DNA from: Trichomonas vaginalis G3
Lineage: Eukaryota > Parabasalia > Trichomonadida > Trichomonadidae
Assembly (NCBI RefSeq): GCF_026262505.1
Contig: NC_067207.1
Span: forward strand, 5,898,252 to 5,962,251
Direction of reading: 5' to 3'
Length of the DNA stretch: 64,000 bases
Shown: in pieces, positions 12,005 to 22,488 of the stretch
Layout: each line of letters begins with the position of its first letter
Position numbering within the stretch: the first letter of the stretch is position 1
Translations under genes and position numbers: made by a program
The notes under the pieces: model-generated
Database searches by the model: none
Seen by the model: only the letters and a program-made list of their open reading frames with translations
What the model was told of the DNA's origin: nothing

Positions 12005-13108
12005 ATGCTTGGGCGAAGTTCTGACGTATTTGCTGGAAATTTTATGGGAAAATCCAAGCTAGAGAAGATACATAAGGAAGCAAAAGAAATTATAGCTCAG
12101 AAAAACAAAGAAATCATGAAATATTCGAAATTAATAGAAGATGCAGAAAATCAATTATCCGAATTGAAAGCAGAATTACAAGAGAAAACAAACAGAATCA
12201 ATAATATGAAAAATGAAGATATAAGTTACAACGTAAATTCAATCGAAGATGAAATAACTGCATTAAGCACTCAGCATATTGAAGAAATGAAAGCACTCGA
12301 AGAAAAGCATCAAGAAGATATGCAAACATATAAAATGAAATACGCAAAATCACTTAAAGAAGCAGAACAATGGACCGAGCAGCATATAGATACATTAGCT
12401 GTTGAGAAGCAGGCCAAATTACAGATGGCACAGCAAGAACTGAAGACAGCTAAAGAAAAAGCACAAGCTTCTAAACTTGCTGCAACCGCAGTCAAATCTA
12501 ATTTCTATCAGAACAATAAAACAGCCCAATTAATGAATACCCAACGTATTGAATATCTTGAATCTCAGTTATCAGAAATCACATCACTATCTAGAGAAGA
12601 AATCAGAGATATCCGCGGAAAAGTCGAAGAATGCCTTGCAACAATAACTGTTCGTCAAAAAGAATACGAAGCACAGATTGCAAAGTGTAAGAAGGAATTA
12701 AAAGAAAGAGAACCCAAATATAATGATCATATAGAAGCTTTAACAAACCAATATAATACAGAAAAAGCAAGATACCAGAATCAAATAAACGCAGTGAATG
12801 AAAACATCCAAAACTTAACACGCGTAATTAAACAAATGGAAACGCATCATGAACAACAACTAAGATCAACAATGAAAGATCTAGAAAGAATGAAAACAAC
12901 TATATATGCTTCTAGATCAATGAGAACAACTTCTCGTGATGAAACAATAACTAATGCTAGAGAAACAATGTCAATCCAAAATCAATGTATGCAAATGAAA
13001 CAAGAAATTGCTGTCATCAAAGAAGAAATAGATGAACTCAATGCCGAAAACGATGAACTCAGATCTCAATTGCAAGTCCTTGATCGAAGTGTCTATGGTG
13101 GATACTAA
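12005..13108 (+). CDS. Coiled-coil protein of unknown function
   Basis: The protein has 367 residues. Apart from about 18 N-terminal residues and a Ser/Thr/Arg-rich stretch at about 305-325, the whole is predicted coiled coil, rich in Glu, Lys and Gln. The last segment (about 325-360) is a strong heptad run ending in a short VYGGY tail. No enzymatic or binding domain is recognisable. Such proteins are common cytoskeleton-associated components in trichomonads; that assignment is inference from composition only. Confidence 0.75.
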   Translation: MLGRSSDVFAGNFMGKSKLEKIHKEAKEIIAQKNKEIMKYSKLIEDAENQLSELKAELQEKTNRINNMKNEDISYNVNSIEDEITALSTQHIEEMKALEEKHQEDMQTYKMKYAKSLKEAEQWTEQHIDTLAVEKQAKLQMAQQELKTAKEKAQASKLAATAVKSNFYQNNKTAQLMNTQRIEYLESQLSEITSLSREEIRDIRGKVEECLATITVRQKEYEAQIAKCKKELKEREPKYNDHIEALTNQYNTEKARYQNQINAVNENIQNLTRVIKQMETHHEQQLRSTMKDLERMKTTIYASRSMRTTSRDETITNARETMSIQNQCMQMKQEIAVIKEEIDELNAENDELRSQLQVLDRSVYGGY

Positions 13109-13548
13109 TTTCTATCTTGTATTTTTTAAAAATATTTGTTATTTTCTTATATTTATATACTTTAATCCTTATCTTCATATAAATTCACTATCAAATTCAT
13201 AATTGCGAATATTGGGTTAGGATATGTATCAAAAGTAATCATATGTTCACTTTGAAATTAATCAAAGTCCGGGATAATATATAAATAAGAATCAAACAAA
13301 GGTAAGCCGAACAAACCCATAACTCAATGTATCGTAAAAACTCTCTTTTTATATAGTTCTGTAAAGTAATTGAATAATTGTCGATAATTTCCTGAAAAAT
13401 TCCAAAAACTTTCCCTGTGTTATGATTGAGTGTTTTTAAAGAAGTCTTTTAAATTCTTAAGGACAGAAACAAAGAAAAAATAAATAATTTAAAATTATTT
13501 TTCTTTAAAAATGATGATATTGATGTAACAAATAAAATTCTATATTTA
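13109..13548. other. Spacer between convergent genes
   Basis: AT-rich spacer between the 3' ends of a plus-strand and a minus-strand gene. No structured terminator or RNA gene was seen. Confidence 0.6.
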
Positions 13549-14490
13549 TTAATCTAATGTAGGTATTTCATCGGAAACATCTGAGTCTGGATTCTCATCA
13601 GGTTCGTCAAATTGGAAGTGATGTTTCTTTTCTTTATTTTGAACGCGCTGAAGCCGAGCCTGTCTTCTTTTCTCTTGTTTTACGCGTCTTTGGTTTGTAG
13701 CAAATGAACTTGTAACAGCAAATTCGACAATTAATCTAACTCCTGGGAAATATTCTGGATTATTATTAACCTGGCGCAATGCACACAATGTGTGCTCATG
13801 TTGGGAGAATTCTACGAAGAAAAGACCCTTCTGGTCTTCGATCTTACGTACTTCTGTAATTCTAACTGGAGATTTCATTGCTTTTCTACACATTGGGTCA
13901 TCTTTGTGATTTCTGGAGTAGCGCTGTGAGGCAACAGCGAAGATCTTGCGTACACGACCAGCATTGATGCCATCTGGAACGTTCATTACGCATAATCTTG
14001 TAGGAACAATGGAATAGTTTGTATCTGCGAGTTTCTTTTGCTTTGTTTCGAAGAGACGCTTTCTCTTAGCCATATCAGCGTCGGAAACGCCTTCAGCTGC
14101 TGCGTCTCCTGGTTTAATATGTCCTTCCCACATTAAGTGAAGATTACGCTTGTCTTTCTTTTCCATACGGTCGAGAATTTCTTGGCGCTCTTTAAATGGT
14201 AAAATAAGAATTGGTTCGTCGCAAATTCTGACAATTTTATCACTAAGCATTTGTTCTGAAACGAGTTTACCATGATGATCTGAATTACCGTATTCAAGTA
14301 CTTTGGCAGCATCTTCTTCAGTGTAATACTCGAGAAAAAGCAGATTGTGTTTGTTTATCTCCTTTTTCTGGATCTTCTTTCTTCTTAATTAATGTGATAT
14401 GTTTGATCTTGGCTAATGGTTCAAGTGCTCTGATGATATCAATAAAAGATGCTTCTAGAGGATTTTAGTCGCAAATACTTCGAAAGACAT
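13549..14490 (-). CDS. RBM28/Nop4-like RNA-binding protein, C-terminal half (two frame breaks)
   Basis: Two RNA-recognition motifs of the nucleolar RBM28/Nop4 type, which act in large ribosomal subunit assembly. Recognition rests on the order of segments: NLHLMWEGHIKPGDAAAEGV, then SDADMAKRKRLFE, then TRLCVMNVP starting the last RRM, then FFVEFSQHEHTLCALRQVNN with NNPEYF, and a basic C-terminus. The only continuous frame starts at 14250, but an in-frame beginning (MSFEVFATK) lies at 14490. It is reached through two one-base shifts: a T4 run (plus strand) at 14463-14466 needs one more base and the A5 run at 14335-14339 needs one fewer. Both are homopolymers, which suggests consensus errors. 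Compared with RBM28, the first two RRMs are absent. Confidence 0.8.
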
Positions 14491-14887
14491 TTTAAAGATT
14501 GTGTTGAAAATAATCGTATCCTAAATCTTTGTGAGAACACAATCTAAAATCTAAGCTTCTAAACAGTGAATTTTAGAAATGCATTAACTAAGATTATTAA
14601 TTATTAATTCATATAGATTGTGCTAACATAATAGATTATATTTCAGGAGTAATTATGAAGTAAGATAAAAAAATGATTAGCACATTGATAATTTGTCATA
14701 TGAATTTCATTTGATTATGGAAATTTTAATATAAATATAGATTTGGCTCGAAAATGTTTGAGATTAGTGTGTATTAGAGGAATCTAATGGCACAAATTGT
14801 AAAAAAATGTCACGTGAGTATAAAATAATGGAAAATTTATATATTTACAATATGAAAGAAACTTTATAAAAATATAATAATAAAAAT
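14491..14887. other. Spacer
   Basis: AT-rich spacer upstream of the RBM28-like gene and downstream of the glycosyltransferase gene; no feature supported. Confidence 0.6.
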
Positions 14888-16777
14888 CTATCTGCATGAT
14901 TGCCAAATCAATTCTCTCCATTCGAAAATGTTCATAGCTTGGTGTACAATTGCAGGGTACCAGCTGGTGTTGATCTGTTTAATGTAACCAAGCTTTGAAT
15001 GCGTATATTTTTCTTTACTCCATAAAATCGAAGCGAGTTCTTTATTTCTAAACAACTTGATTCCGTGTGCTTCAATCATTCCTTCTTCAATGAGGAATTC
15101 ATAAAATGTTTGGTCTTCGCATATATTATCTCCATTTCTATAGAACAGTGCATTCTCCATATACGAAATCTTCCACATTGTTTCCAAATCCGCTAAAATA
15201 AGTCCATTACATTTTACTTCCCTATCCATCCAATGTGGAACATTGAAATTCGGAGCTCTTTCTCGCCAATTACTAAGCACGTAGTTGATCCTGTATGTGT
15301 GGTTTTCGCCACTGTAATGCAATGTGTTCTTCGTCGAAAACGCTGGGAATGGATCACTTTGGAAAACAGTGTCAAAACCGTCCATGTAAAGTATTCTGTC
15401 AAATTTATCTTTGACGAGTGGCAAAAAGTCTTGCATGAATGGGAATCTGATACCTCTTTTCACATTTAAGTTGGCCTCCTTGTCAACTTTAGTTGTAACG
15501 ACTGTTACACCACATCTTTGTATTTCCCATGGAATTGAAGTAGTTTCATCTGTAATTAAAAGAATCTTTGCTTGACAACCAGCCGTTCTGATGGTTCTAA
15601 TGGGAACAACTGCTCTGTGTGCTTCGAATGTCGCAAATATAATGATAAGATCACGCTTTGACGAGTGAGTTTCAACAGGAAGTGGATTATGACATAATGG
15701 ACAGTCAGAAAAGTCATAATCGGCACTAATTAGACGTGCAGCTGATCTGGCTACCATTATATTGTTGGGTCTGATAGATGAATACGGTGTAACTAAAGGA
15801 ATAAATGTATCAAAAATATTTGTTTGGATTTTTGTGTCTGTATTCATAAGAGAAATGATGAGAAATACGGAATAAGCAACAGTAAGTACAATGGAACATA
15901 CATTTCTTAATAATGGATAAAATTTCGTATCATCAGATTTATCTGAACTTTGTGTAGCAAAAAATACATCGTAACTGAAAGATATAGTATAAAACAATAA
16001 GCTGATTACCAAACCAATTTCTGAATATGCTAATGGAATTACCAAACCGAGATAAAATGTTATCAATGTTACAACCTCTTTGACGCGGCTATAATTGAAT
16101 GCTACGAAGCATATTACAGGCAAAACACCTAATATTGGGTAAATCATGTATAATGAATATACCAAAAGGAAAGTAATCGATTTTTCTAAATTTTCGAGGT
16201 GAAAATCTGAAATTCTTGTAATGTAAATTAATAAAATAAACAATTTGGAATTTTCGGGTTGTATAAAACATAAGAAAAAGAGTAAGCAATTCAAAAATAA
16301 AACTTTGAAACTGGAATAACTTATGATTGAACAGATGATAACGACAAACAATGTAATAATAGAAGCATTCTTTTGTAAGAGAGGTGGTAATGATGTGACT
16401 TTTATTGGATTTGATTCATTTTCTGTTTCATAACTAATATTTATTTTAACTTTGTCATTTGAAGAGAAACCTCCATTGATTTTAAACCAACAATTTACTA
16501 GTTTGCCTTTATTTCGATATAACGAATAATTATAATATTGTCTTTCACGAGGCATTTTTAGTTCTTCTTTAATCTGAGGACCATCGATTTGTTCACTAAA
16601 GAATAATCTCTGAGATTGATTATTTATATTCAATTCTATCGAGAAGATGTCTATATTTGGAAATTTGATGAAGTTAATTTGTTGCGCATGCAACGAAGTA
16701 ATCGAGTTTTTGGTGTCTATAGGAAGATTAATATCAAACTCCATATTCTTTTTTAGGTATAGCAAACAAAGAAACAT
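14888..16777 (-). CDS. Multi-pass membrane protein with C-terminal glycosyltransferase domain
   Basis: The protein has 629 residues; a second possible ATG lies 11 codons in (16744). Residues about 1-130 are soluble. About 130-310 contain eight or so hydrophobic segments. About 365-629 form a nucleotide-diphospho-sugar transferase domain, beginning KRDLIIIFATFEAHRAVVPI. It contains the metal-binding DxD-type motif in FDRILYMDGFDTVFQSDPF and later VKCNGLILADLETMW and NICEDQTFYEF. That order resembles glycosyltransferases that decorate surface glycans in the secretory pathway. A CPLCHNPLP pair lies just before the catalytic domain. Fusion of a polytopic membrane half with this catalytic half is the unusual feature. 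Substrate unknown. Confidence 0.65.
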   Translation of the reverse strand: MFLCLLYLKKNMEFDINLPIDTKNSITSLHAQQINFIKFPNIDIFSIELNINNQSQRLFFSEQIDGPQIKEELKMPRERQYYNYSLYRNKGKLVNCWFKINGGFSSNDKVKINISYETENESNPIKVTSLPPLLQKNASIITLFVVIICSIISYSSFKVLFLNCLLFFLCFIQPENSKLFILLIYITRISDFHLENLEKSITFLLVYSLYMIYPILGVLPVICFVAFNYSRVKEVVTLITFYLGLVIPLAYSEIGLVISLLFYTISFSYDVFFATQSSDKSDDTKFYPLLRNVCSIVLTVAYSVFLIISLMNTDTKIQTNIFDTFIPLVTPYSSIRPNNIMVARSAARLISADYDFSDCPLCHNPLPVETHSSKRDLIIIFATFEAHRAVVPIRTIRTAGCQAKILLITDETTSIPWEIQRCGVTVVTTKVDKEANLNVKRGIRFPFMQDFLPLVKDKFDRILYMDGFDTVFQSDPFPAFSTKNTLHYSGENHTYRINYVLSNWRERAPNFNVPHWMDREVKCNGLILADLETMWKISYMENALFYRNGDNICEDQTFYEFLIEEGMIEAHGIKLFRNKELASILWSKEKYTHSKLGYIKQINTSWYPAIVHQAMNIFEWRELIWQSCR

Positions 16778-18442
16778 CCTATGAACCTTAAAAAAGAATT
16801 AAAAAAAACTCAAAAAAAAATTTTTTATGAACATTATCTCCACCCATAATGTACCTATATTCAGGACTTCAAAACAGTAAATTAAGCATAATTAGGAACT
16901 ATTATACTACCTAATGCATATGAAGCTTATACGATCTCTTATATTTGATAATTTCCTATTAATTTCGGCGAAAAAAAAAAACTATTTTCAATGTAAACTA
17001 TTCGAAAATTGATAGGTATTCCTTTTGACATTCTCTCAATTTATATGTAAGGATTCCTTACTATGAGGGAACAAGAACAGTTATGAAGTATTCTTTCAAG
17101 AGGTAGTAGCAATATGATCTGGTGTAAAAAGAGAAATGAATAGTGTAAGAAAAGATACAAATTTACTTTATATTAATAAAAATTTGTAATGTCATTTAAA
17201 TTTAGTTAGAGCATTGAGGTAATTTTAGTTCTTTTGTCAAAGATACTGAACCATATTCTCTAATTTATGGAAGAAAGCTTTAATAATTTTATCGAAATTA
17301 TTTTTTGTAGCTTGTGTGAGGATATATACCGTAGTTCAATAATATTTCATGAGTGTGTGTCGAAGATTATGAATTTATAAACTTTAGATAAGTTAAGCAA
17401 AATATAATTGGAAAATAATAGAAATATGTTATAATTGAGTATATACATAATGCTATTTTTGAAATTCCTTAATGGGGAAGAAAGTAAATGAGATATTTTA
17501 ATGCTTAATAGGTATTTTGGAATCACAAAATTGCAAGTAAATGTTAATGATAAATTTTGAATGCAGTGTTCGTAACATCTGATGATTTTTGGGATATGTA
17601 ATGGCCATTGGGCCTCTTATTCGATAGAATTATGAAAATCATTTTATGAGAGGGATATGAGCCTGGGAATGACAAAAACTACCCCACGAGAAGCTCCCCT
17701 TACGATATTGCCATTTGTTAAATTTCCAAAAAAAATTTAAAATATAGAAAATTAGTTGAATTCTAACATTTTTGAAATATAAAAATTGATTTTTGAATTT
17801 TTTTTGGAAATTTTGTTATTGAAATCAATCTTTTACGATAATTGAGTTAAAATATATAGAAACAAGATAATTACTATGATAATATTTTATATAAATATAT
17901 TAATTCACTCATTAAATTATTAATCAAACATGTTAAATCATTCTGAAATATGAAATCCACATCATTTATTCTTGAAAGCATAAAATTTCGTCATTACTTT
18001 AAAATGATGACTTTTGCCCTTATATTGATCATCAAAATCGGAATAACAATTTCAACAAATTAAAAAGGTGTATTTCCCCAAAACAATCATAGGGTTCGAT
18101 TCGGATCTAAAATTTTGAAGTATTGAAATGAAATCTTGTTTTGGTTGGCATATATTGGATAATAATTTTTTAAATCATAAAGCAAGTTGTCATCAGATAG
18201 TAATATTTTCTTTTTCTCTTTAAAATAGCTATAAACAAAACATTTATTCAACAAGACAATGAGTTTCCTTGAAGAATTTCAAGGATTTGTTTTTCATCTG
18301 ATACCAAAGAAGCCAGTGTAATAAATACTGCTATGTTTAATGGACCTAAGGTCATGCAAAGCTAGTTTGGTTCCAAAAATCCGATTATATAATATTTTTG
18401 AAAAAAAATTATTAAAAAAACAGAAAATCATAGTATAAACTC
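16778..18442. other. 1.7-kb spacer, no gene supported
   Basis: Very AT-rich; no open frame of interest. A stretch near 17,785-17,815 (TTTTTGAATTTTTTTTGGAA) resembles one near 1,768-1,795, suggesting a low-complexity dispersed repeat, but the match is short and AT-biased. Confidence 0.5.
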
Positions 18443-19492
18443 TTATTCGAAAAACACAAAATCGGAAGCGATCGAGTATCCATGGAATCTTGTAAGTTTT
18501 GGACAACATGCTTCACATAAAGTTTCTTTGATACTTTTCTGATGATGTAGCAATGCATTTGCATCTAAAATAAGCTTATCAACATCCCATTTCTGGTTGT
18601 GAAGTATAGATTCTAAGACATTCGGGCAATCATCTTCAATTTTTGCCTGATGAACATGAGCAAGGGTAAATGCGTTTATCATGTATTCATAACTTTCTAA
18701 TCTACCGAAGATTTGATCCCATATTCGTAGAGTTTCTTCAAAAGAGTGTTCATCTGCAAATAATAACATTTCGAAACGAACTCCAAAGAAGAGGATCGAA
18801 GCATTGAAATCTGTAAGTAATTTGTATTTCTGATAGTCATAATTCATTAAAACCTTATCAAGCCTGTCAAAATGTTCCATTAATTTTTGTTGATCATCAA
18901 GGAGTTTTGTCATTGGAAGCAAGCTTATTGTATTACAAACGAGATGATATGTAATTGCTTCGCCGAATTCGATTGGCAAAGAGCCTTTTTGGCAAAAACT
19001 TAAAGCCATTGCAAAAAAGCTGTATGCGTACCGATCGAAACCTTGAGTATATTGAAGTTCAGGGTGTTCTCGCTCTAAAATAGCAAATATTCTTGATATT
19101 ATTTCTAAAACGTCTATTTCTTTCGAAATTTCAGCTCCAATTGTAGGAGCCATCTCATTAAACCAACCGAGAGTCCTTGGAAAATCAACACTCATGATAG
19201 ATTCGCTCTTTGTCGAAACAATTCGTAAAGCATTTTTGTAATCATCTTTGAAATAATATTTGAGAGAACTATAGTACATATCAACTGCAATTAATAGGCT
19301 TTCTGACCATTTTGGTCTTAATGGTGATATGATCTTTAAACAAATTAAGTAAGAAATTAATCTATCAACCATATTTTTGCCGTGATTATCAGTTAATAGG
19401 AACTTTCTCGCATCGTCATATGAAAATATCATTCCTTCACCTAAACGAAAAGCATCTGTAAGGATCACTTCAGATGGAAGTTGAAAATTCAT
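18443..19492 (-). CDS. TBC-domain Rab GTPase-activating protein
   Basis: About 349 residues from the ATG at 19492; the frame extends seven codons further only to a GTG. The TBC domain covers most of the protein. The arginine-finger motif is visible as MSVDFPRTLGWF and the glutamine-finger motif as QYTQGFDRYAYSFF, so both catalytic residues of the dual-finger mechanism appear present. Later FNASILFFGVRFEMLLF and TLRIWDQIFG match the characteristic RWLRVLF-like and LWD segments. TBC proteins stimulate GTP hydrolysis by Rab GTPases on endomembranes. The target Rab cannot be told from sequence. Confidence 0.75.
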   Translation of the reverse strand: MNFQLPSEVILTDAFRLGEGMIFSYDDARKFLLTDNHGKNMVDRLISYLICLKIISPLRPKWSESLLIAVDMYYSSLKYYFKDDYKNALRIVSTKSESIMSVDFPRTLGWFNEMAPTIGAEISKEIDVLEIISRIFAILEREHPELQYTQGFDRYAYSFFAMALSFCQKGSLPIEFGEAITYHLVCNTISLLPMTKLLDDQQKLMEHFDRLDKVLMNYDYQKYKLLTDFNASILFFGVRFEMLLFADEHSFEETLRIWDQIFGRLESYEYMINAFTLAHVHQAKIEDDCPNVLESILHNQKWDVDKLILDANALLHHQKSIKETLCEACCPKLTRFHGYSIASDFVFFE

Positions 19493-19909
19493 TTTTTTGA
19501 ATACTTTTGACACTTTTACGATCTCATTTATATCTTTTCTTACAAAATCTGAATTACCTTACCTTGGTTGAGGCTATCTGCTAAGAAATTATTCGCTGAT
19601 GGCTGTGATAAAGATGTTTTACACGATCTAAAATTGAAAATTTCAAACCAAAAAGTCATTAACTTCAAAATTATGATAATAAAATATCCTTGCGAAGCTC
19701 AGCTTACATCAAAAGTGTTGTTACATAATACTGTTACAATTCAACTCAAATGAAAGTGTTTGCTACAAAAAATTTCAATATTCTATACTAATTTTTTATT
19801 AGAAATGATCTCTTGATACGAAAGTGCACTTCTCACATTAATTTAAAAAAAGATTTTGATCAATTTTGAATGAAAATTAAATAAATAGTGAAATTTTTAA
19901 TAATATAAC
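19493..19909. other. Spacer
   Basis: AT-rich spacer between two minus-strand genes. A 61-codon open frame on the plus strand (19568-19753) has no recognisable feature. Confidence 0.55.
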
Positions 19910-21084
19910 TTATTTCTTGACGCAAATTCTAAGTTTTTCTTCGCGTCTCTGAGCATCTTCAATAGTCTTCTTCATTAAGTCCGCATCATCCATTGGCTTT
20001 TTATCAATCAAATAAGCTCGATCGAATCTGAATCTCGAATCTGCTGGAAGGAGGTATTCATCAGCGATATCCTGGTGTGGCCTCTTTGCTCTGTCATTGT
20101 TAATATCCCAAATGACTTGGCCATCCAACGTGAGCTGCTTGCAGTAGTCTCCACGATAGACTTTTGTAAAATCGGTCTTTTTCTCCTTCTTTCCGCGAAT
20201 CTTTTTAATTCCGCCGTAAATGTATGAGTAAGCAAATTCCGAAATTCCGAGCTTCTTGTCCTTCTTTGGTGCTAGACGAATGACAGACTTGAGTCCTTTT
20301 TCGAGGTTCTTAACAACAATCTTGCCAACAACGCGAATAAATCTGTCGCCATGTTGAAGGCCATGTACGTAAGTATTGGGGAATTCCCATTGATATTTGT
20401 CTTCATCAGGGAACACGCATTCGAAAATTCCATTTTGCTTAACTTCAAAATGATTCATTGAAGAGTCAACGACGAAATTGCACTGACCATGAACCTTCCA
20501 GGAACCATTCTTGCCAAAAAGCTCAAAGTTAGAGATAGGTGGGTGATGAGAGACTTGTTCTCCATATAAAATAGCACCAGATCCATAATTGCAAACATAT
20601 GTCTCGCCTAAAACTGGATTCCATGGCTTCTTTGTCTGATGATAGAGATGAAGTGATGATACAATACTGATGGTGATGAGTTTGAGGCGCTCTTCTGGAT
20701 CAGTTGCAGCGGCAGCTTTGTCAAGGTATTCGCCTGCAAGGAATGAAAAGAAATCTGCCATACGTTCAAGGAAGGAGCGTGGCTCAGAGTAGGAACATGG
20801 AACACTCATGTTGGAATAATCACATTTAAGTATATTCTTGGTAAATTGTTTCATAAGCTTCTTGTTTTCTACTCTTTCAGCTTCGATTTCTTCTTTTGTA
20901 AGAGGAATGACACCATCAACACACCAATTATTCAAGGCAATGTTTCTTTCTTGGGCATAATCATCATTATTGTAGGAAATAAGGTGTTTTTCAACGCCAG
21001 TGTATGATGTACTGAAAATATTCTTATCATTGATGGTTCCTAGGGGCTTGGCTTCGGAATTAACTGGTGGCTCGGCACGACTAA
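19910..21084 (-). CDS. Oxysterol-binding protein-related protein (ORP), 5' end split by an insertion
   Basis: A lipid-transfer protein of the OSBP family without PH domain. Hallmarks are KPWNPVLGE and EQVSHHPPISNF, followed by WKVHGQCNF and the later RPHQDIADEYLLPADSRFR region. ORPs exchange sterol or PI4P between membranes at contact sites. The open frame begins inside the element at 21085-22186 with no ATG, and the first non-ATG start is TTG at 20935. If the element is removed with one TTAA copy, the frame joins ATG GCA AGC at 22195-22187 and reads MASLISRAEPPVNSEAKPLG. The complete protein would be about 400 residues. As sequenced, translation could begin only from an internal or element-provided start. 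Confidence 0.85.
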
Positions 21085-22186
21085 TTAAGGGTCCACTGTA
21101 AAAATTGAAAGTCTCTCAAAATTGAGAGGCGATTTGCAAATAATCGTTATCGTCTTTTTTCGAAAATCCACTTTTCCTAGTGTTCTGATTAATATTTTGT
21201 GAATGTAACAATGAAGTATATGTTTTAATAAGATGATAATATATTCTATCACTTCAAATCACATAAAAATTGCAAAATCAGCGAGTTTTATAAGAACATG
21301 AATTTTTCCGATTTTTTTTGCTTCTGGATGCGTGTTTTGAAAAATAGATATTTTCGATTTTTGATTTTATTATAAGTATGAATTTTATATTAGGAATTTT
21401 TTGACCTATTTCCAATCATTAATTCCTAAGTTTTTCTAGGAATTAAATTGAGAATAAATTAGGAAATTCGCTTTAATGCCATTACATACTAATATTGTGA
21501 TGCATGTAGTTTATATTTAAAGAGGCTAATGTCGGAATATCGTGCATTTTATAAAAAATTCAAAGAATTGACAATTGGATAGCACAAATTTAATTCTCCA
21601 GACAAAGTATTATTGCTTATATATTCAAAACATTATCCTTAGTTTTGAAATGTTGGCAAAAAATTTTCGTGTTATTTTTTGTGTTTCAGCATAAATTATG
21701 TATTTACTTATGAAAGATAAGCATTTTATTCATTATCATAAAGATATACCATAACAAATTGATAACATTTAAAAAAAAGTGTATTTTAGTGGGTATTATT
21801 CTGGCCAATGCCCATTTTTAAACGATTTAATATTGACCATATCAATAGCCGACTCAATGTAAAAATTTAGATATTATTTTTTTCATTATTCAAACTTTGA
21901 TAAATTTTAGTATAATAAATGATTTTGTTTCGTGTATGATACAGAAATGAAAAGCTTAATTAATATCATTTTGCATTTTTTCAAGAATGTTAGAGTACAT
22001 CTACATTAAAAAATCGGATTCGAATTGCGATACTGCATCAAATTGTTGCACATCTGATAAGGATCTCAAAAGAGTAAAGTTAATTTTTTTGTGTTTTTTT
22101 AAGTTTTGGGTCTTAGTAAAACACCATCTTGAGCAATATTTTTGGGATGACGATAGGCCTTATTTGGCCTTACAGTGGACCCTTAA
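21085..22186. mobile_element. TTAA-flanked non-autonomous DNA transposon inserted in the ORP gene
   Basis: The element proper is 21089-22182 (1,094 bp), flanked by TTAA at 21085-21088 and 22183-22186. Its ends are perfect 13-bp inverted repeats (GGGTCCACTGTAA), after which the two sides diverge. It has a small internal palindrome at 21113-21128 (CTCTCAAAATTGAGAG) and no credible coding region. TTAA targets are typical of Kolobok and piggyBac superfamilies, and Kolobok is described in Trichomonas. A TA target would give the same flanks. Removing it with one TTAA restores a start-to-body reading frame of the ORP gene, which supports the boundaries. Confidence 0.75.
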
Positions 22187-22192
22187 GCTTGC

Positions 22193-22215
22193 CATTGATA
22201 TGAATCATGAAATTT
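22193..22215 (-). promoter_or_regulatory. Stranded start region of the ORP gene with Inr-like motif
   Basis: On the minus strand TTCATGATTCATATCA directly precedes the ATG at 22195. TCATAT fits the trichomonad initiator consensus TCA-Py-T/A-T/A, which usually lies within about 20 nt of the start codon. The 1.1-kb element now separates this site and the first three codons from the rest of the gene. Inferred from motif and position only. Confidence 0.35.
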
Positions 22216-22488
22216 GTAAAGCATTCAATTTAAGATGCTTGAGAGGATTTCACAATGATTTTTTCACTTTTTCATACGCTATCCAAATTCAACTTACCAA
22301 TGTTGTCTAATTAACTATAGTAATATTAATTTCATGTTTTGTCAATTGATCGATGGCATCATGAAAAAATCAGTTTTTAATGAAATCATTTGTAATACAA
22401 TCCTGGAACTATATCAAATCTTTATCTTTGGATCCAACTTTTTATTTGTATTCAAAAACTTTTTATTTTTCGAGCACATGATGTTTAT

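Noticed and set aside
17780-17830. Dispersed repeat shared with 1,760-1,800
   Set aside because: The shared stretch is short and mostly A/T runs; it cannot be told from composition.
18088-18110. tRNA T-loop-like GGGTTCGATTC
   Set aside because: The flanking bases do not pair into a T stem, and no acceptor, D or anticodon arm can be drawn.
21987-22310. 107-codon open frame across the right end of the first TTAA element
   Set aside because: It crosses the element boundary and the stranded ORP start and has no motif.
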